Positions 1 to 11,000 of a stretch of 64,000 bases of DNA are shown piece after piece. The first letter of the stretch is position 1. Every line of letters starts with the position of its first letter. Source of the DNA: Histoplasma ohiense (lineage: Eukaryota > Ascomycota > Eurotiomycetes > Onygenales > Ajellomycetaceae); assembly GCA_017607445.1 (NCBI GenBank), contig JAEVHH010000003.1:5766001-5830000 (forward strand). The letters run 5' to 3'. Position numbers and translations under genes: made by a program. Below the pieces are notes generated by a model. The model made no database searches. It saw only the letters and a list, made by a program, of their open reading frames with translations, and was not told the DNA's origin.

Positions 1-84
1 AAGGTCACAATGGCCAGAAATGAGTGGGTGCAGAAGAGGAGTTGATTGTGTAAGTTAATTACTAACAGATGCTAACTCATCACA
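1..84 (-). mobile_element. Family A LTR, partial, cut by the window edge
   Basis: The first 84 bases match the reverse complement of the start of the 534-bp family A LTR and end with the LTR terminus TCACA. LINE1 sequence begins at 85. The rest of the LTR lies outside the window, so I cannot tell a solo LTR from the end of a full element. Confidence 0.85.
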
Positions 85-2148
85 AGAGTCATCAGTCAAT
101 TTTGTTACTGAAAAGACTGATAAAAAGACAGAGAAAGACTGTTACAATGTCTTCTTCAGTTCTCAAAGAAGACAGTGACAGCATCTTTATAATCATCTTT
201 CAGCTGCAGAAGCAGTTTGAGAAGACTCAACAGCAACAGAATCTATAACAGAAGATTCTCATTAGATTGACAAAAACTCTGAACAGCTGAGTTGAGAAGA
301 AGAAACAGTCAGTCAGTCAGAACTTTGTCTGAATCTTCTGTGAAAGATTCATTGCATATGTAATAGCAGATCTGAGTGCAGCATCAACTCTGAGAGAGAA
401 TACTACTCTGAATACTCATTCACAGTCAAATTCAGCAAAGACAACTGTGAGAAAGTCAACTATCTGAGTGAGTATTATACAGAAGAGAAAAAATTCTATT
501 CTCTCTGAAGCTATCTCTGTCAAGACTGCAGCTTTCTCAGCTGACAGAGTTAGTGAAGTCAGCCTACAGCTCAAAAACATCAGTCAGTTAAGAAGTCTCA
601 TAAAAAACACAAAGCAGCAGAAGAATTCATAAGTTCTTATCATTCTTCAATCAGAGAAATGAATTACTCAGCTGCAGTCATATACTGTGCAGCAGACAAT
701 TGTTGCAAACATTCAGAGAATGAAGAATATGACTAATATGCTGAAGATAAAGCTCATCAGAATAGATTGAGTGATTATATCAAGCAGCAGAGATATATAC
801 AATGTTCTGATCACTGAGAAGACAGTAGCTACTTTCTGTGAAGTTCTTGACATCACAGAGATTCAGCTATCAGAGCAGTGATACAATTATACTGTCTCAG
901 AGATTTTAAAATTTGTTCAGAACTGAGAAGAGATAAGAATTCTCACAGATAAAATGATTGAGAGAGAGATTCTGACTCAGACAAAGATAAAATCAGTGAG
1001 CTGTCAACTCTTGCAATATAGAGTGAATCTTAAGACAGAGAAGATTACATGAATTGTCTCTTTTCTCATTTCAATGAAAGATTTCTCACTCTTCAATATC
1101 AGTGAAAGAGTCAGACTTATTGAGAAAAGATCTCTGACAGTGAGACATGACTCAGAATGTCAGAAATACTGTTATTTATCAAAGTGTGCACAACTGATGA
1201 GATGCTCCAACTGCAGCAAGCTCACAAGTCAGTACAAGAGATCAACAGAAATGAAGTGCAAGAGAGTATCACAGTATATCAACTGCTGTCAACTCTACTC
1301 AACTGAGTATCAGCACTGTTCTGCTGCACTCAGATGTGTGAACAGCATTCTCAGACATCTAACTCAAAAGAAACTAGCAGCTGTTCATCATCTTAATGAC
1401 AGATGCCACAGAGATACTCAGAAGCAGCAATCACTGTCAACACAGTCAGCATCAATGATCACAGTGATGATATCTACATCATTCACTCAATCAACTCAGT
1501 CAACACAGCTCACTGAGCTAGCACTCCACAAGCAGACAGCTATTCAGAACTTCATCAGTGAAGAGAATATTATCTGACAGATGATCTGCATCAGACAATA
1601 CTCAGCTCATATAGCAGAGCAGCAGCACAGTCAAATAGTCAAAAAGCAATCTAGTCTCAGCATACAGACAACAGATCTGAGACTCTTCAATCTCATTCTA
1701 CAGATAAACTTTGACAGCAGCTCATCAAATGACTTCTCATACTAGAACATCAACATCAGTAACACAGCTGATATCACAGAAACAATCAACAGAAAAATCA
1801 CTCTCTGCAGATCTTCTGAATAAATACAGTCAGAACAGCTCTCTGTTACACAGCAGCTCTACAGCTTGCTTTTGAGCAGAGCTGTGAAGTGATCTGTATA
1901 CAGAAATCTTACACACACTCTGACATCAAGACTTCTAATCACTCAGTATATGAGTGCTTTGCATTTATAGACTACTGAGATGACACTAATCTGAAACAGC
2001 AAGAGAAGAAGAGACTCTGAGTCATGACATATATATACAAAAATTCAAAGATAAAAACACAGCAACATCAATCTATACAAAACAGAGATCTACTGTGAAT
2101 CAGTGTCAATGACTGCCACATTCTCAATGTGTACAGACAGTCTGAGAC
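85..2148 (+). pseudogene. LINE1 segment 1: LINE ORF1 remnant and start of ORF2 endonuclease
   Basis: This is the plus-strand copy of the LINE whose better-preserved relative lies at 7163-13860. It aligns by eye with the reverse complement of about 11600-13640. ORF1 is the RNA-binding Gag-like protein. Its cysteine cluster is readable at about 1150-1340 (CSNC, then INCC with a downstream H and C, as in zinc knuckles). The ORF2 start expected near 1742 is mutated: the ATGCTAG overlap of LINE2 reads ATACTAG here. The AP-endonuclease N-terminus follows, with an ICIQKSYTH block near 1895. I noticed essentially no CpG here and very little GG or CC, so this copy is much more decayed than LINE2. It ends at the GAGAC target duplication of a solo LTR. 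The 5' end lies left of the window. Confidence 0.85.
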
Positions 2149-2681
2149 TGTAACGGGCGTACTTTGATTAATGATCTAGCACTATTCTAATACAGATTAC
2201 GAATTGATTAAGAAAAGAAAGAGAAAAGAAATCAGAAGAAAAGATTGTACAAAGAGAATTCTTATAGAGAAAAGTTTGAGATGGAAGAATATCAGAAGCC
2301 ACTCCACAGTGAAATGCAGAGTGGAAGAATATTAAGAGATATGTGTAAGAATTGTTAGAAACTATATGAGTGCAGAGTATGAAGCAGAAGAATAATTGAG
2401 AGCTACACAGAAGAATTGTTAGAGACTATATAAGTGTGAAACACAGAGTGAAAGAATGTTAGAAGCTACACAAAAGAATTGTTAGAGACTATACAAGTGC
2501 AGAGCACAGAACAGAAGAATATTAAAAGCTACACAGAAGAATTGTTAAAAACTATACAAATGTGGAGTATAGAGTGGAAGAACATTGAGGGTTATATGAG
2601 GTCACAACAGTCAGAAACAAGTGGGTGCAGAAGAGGAGTTGATTGCATAAGTTAATTACTAACAGATGCTAATCTGTCACA
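2149..2681 (-). mobile_element. Solo LTR of family A
   Basis: A complete 533-bp LTR in reverse orientation (TGTAACGGGC... to ...TGTCACA), flanked by the 5-bp duplication GAGAC at 2144-2148 and 2682-2686. Removing the LTR and one GAGAC restores LINE continuity, judged against LINE2. It carries the 63-bp internal repeats typical of the long LTR form. A solo LTR normally forms by recombination between the two LTRs of a full element. The TGTAACGGGCGTAC edge keeps two CpGs. Confidence 0.93.
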
Positions 2682-3496
2682 GAGACAGACACAGTTATGA
2701 ACTATCTGATCAATTTGAGCTCATCAGCTCACTGTCTGATAGATGAGGATTTCAATGTATGATATAATGTTTTTGAATCAGAGACAGTGAATCTGCACTG
2801 AGAAGAGAAGCTTGTTCAGTGAATCAGTGAACACAGAATGAACTTTGTGAAAGAGATAGATGTTTCAACTCATACAGCAGACTATATAATTAATCTCATC
2901 TTCTTCAATGTAATCTTTGCTTTCACTTCAGTGTGTCAAGATTTGCACTGTAGCTCAGATCATCAGTCTATAATTATTATACTGCTGACAACATCTCAGA
3001 CACAGCAGAGCAGAGCTTAGATTAAGATTACAGACTCTCAGCTGAAACTCTTTGCAGATCTTATCAGAGATCTTATGATGAATATATTTTACTCAGATAG
3101 AGTTGAGAATGTGACATAGTTTGATAATCTGATCTGATGCTTCATTCAGAATCTTCTGACTGCAGCTCAGATAGTCAGCAAGTCAGTGCAACAGAGACAG
3201 ACTACAGTCTTTTGATAAACAGCAGACTGCTGAAGAGTGTATTGAGAGCTCATCACTCATCAGACAGAGGCCACAAAGCACTGATTCAAGAACACAGTGT
3301 GTAAGATCAAGCATGCATACTGAAGACAGATGATCAATGAAATCAGAGATGACAGAGATCTGTACTGAGTGATAGTATGACATAAGCTGAAACTCAATCT
3401 CAGAGCATTTTCTCTGATGATTGAGAATTAGATCATAGAAGAGACAGCTGTCAAAGCTGAGACACTTTGATAAATCATTCTGAAATGATACAACTC
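2682..3496 (+). pseudogene. LINE1 segment 2: endonuclease C-terminus and linker to RT
   Basis: ORF2 continues after the solo LTR. The open stretch at 2838-3020 corresponds to the end of the AP-like endonuclease and keeps the SDH motif (SSDHQS). The following part aligns with the reverse complement of about 10790-11100 of LINE2, the linker before the RT. The segment ends at AACTC (3492-3496), the target duplication of element A1. The same protein resumes at 23433. Confidence 0.87.
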
Positions 3497-4030
3497 TGTG
3501 ACAGATTAGCATCTATTAGTAATTAACTTATGCAATCAACTCCCCTTCTGCACTTGCTTGTTTCTGGCCATTGTGACTTTGTATAACTCTCAATGTTCTT
3601 CCACTCTGTGCTCTGCACTTATGTAGTTTCTAATGATTCTTCTGTGTAGTTCTTAACATTCTTCTGCTCTGTGTTCTGCATTTGTGTAGTCTCTAATGAT
3701 TCTTCTGTATAGCTTCTAATGTTCTCTCACTCTGTGTTCTGTGCTCATGTAGTCTCTAACAATTCTTCTGTATAGCTTTCAATGATTCCTTCATCTCACA
3801 CTCCACATTCATATAGTTTCTAATGATTCTTATGTATATCTCTTAATATTCTTCTGCTCTGCACTCCACTGTGAAGCAGCTTCTGATATTCTTCCACTCT
3901 GAACTTTTCTTTATAAGAACCCTCTTTGTACAATCTTTTCTTCTGATTTCTTTTCTCTTTCTTTTCTTAATCAATTTGTAATCTGTAATTAGAATAGTAT
4001 CAAATCATTAATCAAAGTACATCTGTTACA
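3497..4030 (+). repeat. 5' LTR of A1
   Basis: 534 bp, TGTGACAG to GTTACA. It has four units of a 63-bp repeat, a TATAAG box near 3911, a CT-rich tract, and an AATCAATTTGTAA block near 3970 that is complementary to the primer-binding site of related copies. Its inner end (ATCAAAGTACATCTGTTACA) has lost the CpGs still present at the outer end of the 3' LTR. Confidence 0.93.
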
Positions 4031-4405
4031 TTATGAATTGATTCTTCTGTGTTTAAGATCTGAGTGTCTTGTTATTAGTTCTTACATTCAAATGCATTGT
4101 TATCAGTTCTTACATCTGAGTGTGTTGTTTATAGATCTGAGTGTCTAGTCATTACAAGAGATTCCTTGTGAATCTGAGTGCTCTTATCATTAGTTATATA
4201 GACTGTTGTGTCTAAGTGTCTGAAACACAATCAACTGTGTTCTACAAGGTCTGAGTGTCTACAAACTGTAACACTGTGAATAGTATTCACAAAGAAGCTT
4301 GATTAAGCTTAGCACTGCAACACTGTGAATAGTATCTGTGAGAGAACTGAGTGTCTACAAGTATTTCTTTTCTTTTATTATTATTACATATTTTTAGATA
4401 TTGAA
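4031..4405 (+). other. A1 leader between LTR and gag
   Basis: No gene. It begins with TTATGAATTGATT, the mutated primer-binding site (TTACGAATTGATT is the inferred ancestor, since A2 and A4 read TTACAAATTGATT). Imperfect repeats of about 27-30 bp containing CTGAGTGTCTTGTT follow. Next comes AAGCTTGATTAAGCTT at 4295-4310, a one-mismatch version of a palindrome that is perfect in A2, A3 and A4. It lies between two copies of AACACTGTGAATAGTATC. Confidence 0.7.
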
Positions 4406-5494
4406 ATGAACTATGAACAATTCTATGAACATTCATCATATTCAAATGCAGTGAACAATAACTTAGATCTATGAAGCATTCTTCAGCAGCAGACACTACA
4501 GATGGCTGAATTGCAATGATGATTTGCTGAAATGAGTATTTCTGTATTCATCATTTCTTCTACACTCACATCTCATGAAAAGCTCTCAAGAGAGAAGCTC
4601 TCAATCCTCAACAAATATGAGAAAGATCTAGCACTCTACCTCATATGAAAGTCAAAAGCAAACATCAAATTGAACATTGATGAATGAGCAATAGACTCAC
4701 TATCCAATCAAGTGTGGTATATTCATAGCAGATTGAATGATGATGCATTAGCAAAATTTCAACTCTGAATAAATCATTGTCAAAATAATCAGCATATGTC
4801 AGAGCTAGTCTTTCAACAACTCAACTCCCTCTTTCTCAATTCTACACTTCAAGTCAAGGTGTTGAACTGGCTTAATCAGACTCATCAGATGAATGTCACA
4901 TTAGCAACTTATCTTTCTGAATTCAATCACAAGCTTCTAGAAGCAGATGAGCAAGACTGAAATAACATCATCAAGATCAATATATTGTTCAAAAACTTAA
5001 ACTTTCAATTGCATAATTGAAGTATAGAGTGTTCAAAGCTCTCAATATACAGTGAATTCTGTACTAATCTTTGTCTGTTGAACAATGATCTATCTCAGTT
5101 CTGTGTGCTTCAAAATCACAGAGAATTTCATTAAATAAATGTGTATACTCTGAACTGCTCTGCAGCACTCTCTGCCTTTGAATCAGAATCAATGAACTGA
5201 GTCCCACACATAAATACAAGCTGCTTGAGAGTCTTCAATGTCTCAGAGAAGAACACTGCTGACTGAATTGCCAGAGAAGTCTGCATACACTGCAACAAGT
5301 CAGAGCACTTTGCAAATCAATGATTGAATGCAATTGCTCTGAGTAAACCCCCCACACATGTAAACACTGTGTCATCTGTGAATAGACAAGAACAGAGAAA
5401 AGATGAGCTCTTGCTCTAAAATACAGATGAGAGCTCAAGCAGCAGAAAGCTAGCTGAAGATTCAAACAGAAAATACAAGCAGATGCAATCATAG
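4406..5494 (+). pseudogene. Gag of A1
   Basis: A retrotransposon capsid-nucleocapsid protein, 362 codons from ATG 4406 to TAG 5492-5494, with in-frame TGA codons. The central part (LVFQQLNSLFLNSTLQVKVL and onward) resembles Ty3-type capsid. Near the C-terminus is a zinc knuckle CIHCNKSEHFANQ whose last Cys is now a TGA-bordered position; the A2 copy keeps CX2CX4HX4C. The length is identical in A1, A2, A3 and A4. Pol overlaps the 3' end in the -1 frame. Confidence 0.88.
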
Positions 5495-5894
5495 TCTCTG
5501 TCATTGTAAATAGTCTAGTCAATGTACAAGCAATGATAGACAGTGGTTTTCTTCATTACACTCTTATAGACACTCAGCTGATTGAGAAGCATAAGCTTCA
5601 GTGTATCTTCTTTCTCAAACTGCATAAACTCAGTGAATTTGACAGCCTCAGAGAATCCACCTTCTACAACATGGTAAGATTTAATATCAATGTAGAAGAA
5701 CACAAGAAAAAGAATGTATATGCATATGAAATACAAAACCTTGAGTACAATCTAATACTTGATCTATCATAGCTCACAGAATTTGAAACCTTGTTGAACA
5801 CACACAATCACTGTCTTATTTTCTCAGAAGATGACTGTGTTTATGAGAAGAACATCAATAGAACCACTGATCTCACTCAGATATCAGTGAAAGT
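5473..5894 (+). pseudogene. A1 pol, first part (protease, start of RT linker)
   Basis: Aspartic protease region with the DSG motif in AMIDSGFLHYTLIDTQLIEK (about 5533-5590). It begins in the -1 frame relative to gag, with about 20 bp overlap. The frame runs into the B1 insertion at 5894/5895, after the block corresponding to LTQISAE in A4. It continues at 19755. Total codon count across the insertion equals that of the other A copies. Confidence 0.88.
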
Positions 5895-6165
5895 TGTAAG
5901 AGATGGTTGTAGATATAATTATGAGAGTAGTGTGAAGTACGCATATAGAATGTTAAGAAGGTAGCAATCTCTATTATTCAAAGCTAATCACTGATCTTCT
6001 AATATCTACAGATATCAGTGAGCATTATATAGATGATCATCACATGCTACAGCTGTCTATAATGCTGTGTGCTATGTCTCTTCTCATTAATTCTGATGTG
6101 TTCTGTGTTCTTCTATCACCACATAGCTATTTTCTAATATAGATATCTCTGTTGTGTCTATTACA
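5895..6165 (-). repeat. 3' LTR of B1
   Basis: 271 bp between the AAAGT duplication and B1 interior, TGTAAGAG to CTATTACA on the plus strand. It is more decayed than the 5' LTR at 19479-19749. At a former CGCG the two LTRs show alternative CpG decay (CATG here, TGCA there, on the coding strand). A remaining CpG (GTACGCAT) lies near its outer edge. Confidence 0.93.
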
Positions 6166-6707
6166 ATTATCTCTCTTCTTCAAAGGCCTGGTCTTCAGAG
6201 CTTCTTACTGCAATGTGTGAAGTTTGTAACATATGCTGCATGGTTAATATTGTATAGAGTTTGCAGGATTGAATTGGATTAATTGTTGAGATTAATTCTG
6301 AAGTGTTGCTGTTTCAGAAGAATGTTTTTCCATCTTCAGTGTCATTGCAATTCAATTATGATTTAGACACAACTTCTGACCCCTTTTCTTTGACTTCTAC
6401 ATCAAAAATCACACTTCATTGAATATCATCATCAACATCACCACTAACAATTTTTTATTAAAAAAGAATACATCAATTTATCAAATAAAGTATGCTGTAT
6501 CTTTCTATACAATTTTTATTGTGAAATTTGAAGTTTTGATTGTATGGTTGTGTTTTCCATTTTGGATTGAGTTTTGTGTTGTTGCAATTTCTTTGATCAT
6601 CATTGCAATATTGATTTCAATCTTCAACATCTGTCTTTCTTTCTTGTTGCTTTTGTTTTTCCTCCTTCTTTGAATAAGGCTTTGGTACTAATTAAAGTTA
6701 TGATAGA
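6166..6707 (+). other. Region between B1 3' LTR and the opposite-strand gene
   Basis: It holds no convincing gene. Next to the LTR is the purine-rich tract (CT-rich on this strand), the likely polypurine tract for plus-strand priming of B. The rest should contain the promoter and 5' UTR of the opposite-strand gene: an AT-rich stretch followed by a long CT-rich tract (about 6630-6670), common just upstream of fungal transcription starts. A hydrophobic open frame here is not conserved in B2 and is not called. Confidence 0.5.
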
Positions 6708-7162
6708 ATGTCAGAACCAGCTGTTTCTGTTGCTGGTTTGAAGTCTATGAAGAATGATATGCTGTCTGTCATTGAGAGCATTTGCTTGAGTTGTCTGAAG
6801 AGATTGCAGAACTCTTCAGTATATTCTTGCTTTGTAAATGATGAACAGATATGCTGTCATATCTGTCATATATCAAATAGAAGTTGTGCTGCTGTAAGTT
6901 TTCTTAAACTGAGATTGTTAAGAGTACTAATGAATTATAGATGTCTGAGTGCTTTCATAAAATCAGTTAATCTTTGATCAATGAATTTCATGAGATGCTG
7001 TTCTCTGATGAAGTTCTGAATGAGAGATTTGTCACATATCAAACTGCTGTTGTGAGGTTTGTACTTGATATGCAGATCTATGAGAATATAGATGAGGTTC
7101 TAGAATTCTATATGAACTCTGATAATCTGTTGTCACAGCAGAGTGTGGCATTCAATCATAGC

Positions 7163-7226
7163 TTGTTTGTTTGTTTGTTTGTATTGGTTTAACGTCCCGG
7201 AGAAAACACGGGCAGCGCCCGTGTTT
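7163..7226 (-). other. LINE2 3' terminus: hairpin plus (CAAA)n tail
   Basis: On the coding strand the element ends in four CAAA units just before the target duplication. About 25 bp upstream lies a perfect inverted repeat, AAACACGGGC and GCCCGTGTTT (7204-7213 and 7217-7226), with a 3-nt loop. Several LINE reverse transcriptases recognise a 3' stem-loop followed by a short repeat (established for some LINE clades). The same role here is inference. The stem keeps its CpGs. Confidence 0.6.
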
Positions 7227-7816
7227 CAGAAGCCTCCCGAAGGGCATGGAGATGTGCTACACTGGAGAGATTTCTATGTACACAGAGAGAAAGAAAACAG
7301 AATCCAGGTGGCAACTCTTGAGAAGACTCAGCTCATTGAAAAGGGTTTTACTGAGCTGTGCATTCATTTCTGACCCAATGTATGGTCATTCATGATGGGG
7401 CTATAGTGTGGTTTCTGAGGGAAACTGCTGCTGCTGTGTCTGAAAGGCTTTACAGTGAATGGAGAGGGATAACTCTCTCAGTTGATTCAAGAACTGTCTG
7501 TGCTTCTAACAGCAGAGAAAAGACAGATGAGATAGACAAAAGAAAAGAGGAAAAGTGAGTGTTCTGAAAAGAAAAATAAAGAGAAGAGTGAAGAAAAGAC
7601 TGTGTCCTCTGTGGCACCTTGCAGTCACATGACTCAGCACAAACTCAGAGGGAGGGAGAGAAGAGAGCACTGAAGAAGATTGTGAGGGGAAGAAAGTGGA
7701 GAGAGACAGAGAGAGCAGTGAGAAGAGAGAAGAAGAGTGCATGTCTGCAGCTGAAAGCTGAGTCAGCATACAGACTGTACTGATTACACCACAGCTAGTT
7801 GAAACAGATGAGTTCA
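7227..7816 (-). other. LINE2 3' untranslated region
   Basis: No gene seen. This is sequence between the ORF2 stop (7817-7819) and the terminal hairpin. It includes a CpG-retaining patch (about 7196-7245) and purine-rich stretches at 7500-7740. Open frames here look like by-products of biased composition. Confidence 0.55.
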
Positions 7817-8060
7817 TCATGCTGGTTTAATCATTTGCATCAGTTGAACTGATTGAACCGATTGAACCAATTGTACCAATTGTACCAATTGTACTGTTTG
7901 TACTGATTGAACCAGTTGAACTGATTGAACTGATTGTACCAATTGTATCAATTGTACCATTTGTACTGATTGAACTGATTGAGCTGATTGTACCAATTGA
8001 ACTGATTGTACTGTTTGTATCAATTGCATTGATTGAATCTATTGTGCTGGTTGAATCAGT
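7817..8060 (-). repeat. 9-bp minisatellite encoding V-Q-x repeats at the ORF2 C-terminus
   Basis: About 25 degenerate 9-bp units (TTGTACCAA and TTGAACTGA types on the plus strand). The frame is continuous with the ORF2 zinc motif at 8383 and reads (V/L/I)-Q-(S/L/T) triplets to the stop ...MIKPA. The unit length is a multiple of three, so copy number can change without shifting frame. LINE1 has the start of a similar array at 38300-38365. Confidence 0.85.
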
Positions 8061-11000
8061 TGTACCAGATGTTGTGCTATCTGTACCACCTGTATAGATT
8101 TGGAACTGCTGTGAGGGTCTGTCAGATGGTGTGTGCCCACACAGCTGTGTTATCTCATGCAGTACTGTGTGTAGAACTGCATGCAGTCAAGCAGTTCTAC
8201 AAAGTCTGTAGAGATCAGAGATTCTAGATAGGCAACAGCTGTTGCCCAGTTGTGTGGCTGTGCTGCTGATCTTTTGAGTCAGTGAGGGAAGTGTCTCTGT
8301 GAGTGTTGACAAAGCATCAAATATTCTGAGCTCTTGTTGTATCCACAGACACAGGCAAGCCTCACATCTGCATGCTGAAAGCATCTGTGGTATCAGAAAA
8401 AGTCCTCATGAGAGAAGTGAAGTGTGAGTCAGTGATGGAGGGCATGCTGTGGCATGGTGAGCTTTGAAGAGATCTTCACTTGATATTCCACAGTTGATCT
8501 GCTGAATCTTCAGCTCTGATATCAGTCAGAGAGCTTTCCACAGACTCTGCTTCATCACTCTCACTCTGTCTTTTGACTGAGCTGCTTGACCACTGTGTGG
8601 ATCTCACTGACTGTGGGCATGGTCTTGAGTTCATAGACTGAGGCTGCAGTAGATGAGACTGCTCACTTAGTCAGACAATCTGCTTTCTCATTGTCCTCTA
8701 TTTTCATATACCCAGAGGCTTATTTCAGGCCCACATTATGTTGTCTGAGGAGCTCATGACAGCAGCTGTAGACTCAGTTCAAGGAGGCCATCACACTGCT
8801 CTGTATGCCTCAGATGACTGAGGTGTTGTCAAAGCAGAGTCAGATTCAAGAGTTGATGCTATCATCTATGACACAGAGTAGAAGCTTCACCACACACTCT
8901 AATGCACAGCAGACATCAACTGCCTCAGCATTGAAGATATATGATATAGAGCTCAGTGCAGCTGAGAAGCTGATCAGCTGTTTGTTTCTCTGATAGACTA
9001 TAAAGTCATAGTCAATCTGTCTGCTGTTGTCAAGAATCTGTTCTGATTCATCTGAGAAGACATATAGATCTGTTGAAGGTTGACTTCTTCATCATTTTTT
9101 GAATATCTGAACAGTATTTTTTTTGTCTACATCCTCTGTGGGGTCTGTTCTGCATCTCTCTGAGTAGTGTGGGATGGTAAGTGTGGGTCTATTGACTGCA
9201 GACAGCAGCACTCTCAACCTCTGAATCTTGATCTTTGAATGCTGCTGAGTTCCAGCCCCTCTTCCATGTGTGATCATTGAGGGAGCTATTTGTGAAGCCA
9301 GTGGGTGTCTCTCATCCATCATCTGAAGCCTTGTCACAAAATGCATTTTGGCCTCCTCCAGAGCTACCATTGCTGATGGGAGCCCAGCATTCTGATATAG
9401 AGTTGCAATGGGTGTTGTATGGAAAACTGGAAGAACTCCTCTGACTGCCATGATAAGCATCTTCTCAACTGTTCTCACATATCATCTCAGACAGGAGCTG
9501 ACCTCCCCACTCCTGCCTGTGTGCCTTGCTGGCTGCGTGCAGCCGCCGTACCAGGCCTCTGTGTCATAGAGCAGCAAGAGAATCATGCAGATAGTGACTG
9601 TCTTTCACAGAGCATCTGCTGAGAGCTCATCTCTGATCTTTTCTAGGCTTTGAATGTACTGAGCCACAGCTCTTGTCTTCTTTGCTCAGACAGAGATATG
9701 TGATCTTCAGATGAGTCTTCTGTCAAAGTGTACACTCAGTCAGTGAAGTGCTGACTTCTGTCCAGCTGAGGCAGTGACAGAGTGTATGATCAGATCCTCT
9801 GACACAATCACTGATGATGCTTTATTGTATCACTTTCTTGTGAGATAAATCATCTCAAGTTTCTCTGATGTGAAGGCCACCTTGTTTGTCTCCCCTCATC
9901 TCAGAATACTCTGTATATCATGACTGAGAAGAGTAGCATTGCTGTCAAGCAAGTGTGTAGCTCACCAAGTATTCAGATCATCTGTATAGTCAAAGCATAA
10001 TTTCAGATTCTGCCACAGCAGCTCTGCCAGGTACAGAAGAAACAGTATTGATGACAGAGAAGATCTCTGTGATGTGTCACATTGCATCTGATATGCTGCT
10101 GTGGTGATCTTCTTCAGCTGAATCTGAGCTCTGTGTTCAGTGAGAAAGCTGTCAATGAGTTGTAGCAGCTCACACAGCTATCTCTGTTGTGCCATCCACT
10201 GAAGCAGCTGTCTATACAGCACAGCATCAAAGACACTCTGCACATTCATTGTGATCATGGATATCTCCTTGTTTTGTGTGAAGACTGCCTCCATCTCATG
10301 AGTGAAAGCAGCTATCAGATTCATTGTCAATTGTCTGAGCAGTGCCCCTTCATACTGTGAGCTGACTACACCATGAATGAGTGCTGTGTATGCCAGTTGT
10401 CTTGCAACAATGTGTTCCAGCCCCTTGGAGATTACTGAGAGAAGGGTAATGAGTCTTCAGAAGCAGACTGAGCTTCTATTTCTCTTATCTATCTTGAATA
10501 TCATTGCCATCTCTGTCAGCTTTCAGGTTTGTGGGAAGTGGCAGAGCTGGAGACAGCAGTTGTATAGCTGCTGTACAAAGAGAGACATATACTGTCAGTA
10601 TGTCTTGAGCAGCCACACTGTGATTCCATCTGTGTCTGAAGAGATACTCTGTACTTCAATGGTGTTGCACTCTACCTCCTTCATCTCAACCCAGGGGTCT
10701 CAGAGCAGGTTTCCCATGTCACTTCAGTGCTCATCATTCAATGAATTGTATTTCAGATCATTGACTGAGTTGTATTGCTTCAGAATAACTTGTCAAAGTG
10801 TCTTGACTTTGACAGCTGTCTCTTCTATGATCTGATCCCCAATCATCAGAGAGAGTGCTCTGAGATTGAGTTTCAGCTTATGTCATGCTACCACTCAATA
10901 CAGATCTCTGTCATCTCTGACCTCATTGATCATCTGTCTTCAGTATGTATGCTTGGCCTTGCACACTGTGTTCTTGAATCAGTGCTTTGTGGCCTCTGTT

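Noticed and set aside
6419..6673. Small hydrophobic protein (84 residues) upstream of the opposite-strand gene in B1
   Set aside because: B2 lacks the ATG and has a TGA inside. The hydrophobicity follows from an AT- and CT-rich tract. It is treated as promoter or 5' UTR.
7171..7558. Open frames over the LINE2 3' UTR
   Set aside because: No similarity to known domains, overlapping frames, and they cross the (CAAA)n end and hairpin. A non-coding 3' UTR explains them.
7817..8060. Simple non-coding microsatellite or CRISPR-like array
   Set aside because: The unit is 9 bp and degenerate, without spacers, and stays in frame with ORF2. It is a coding minisatellite.
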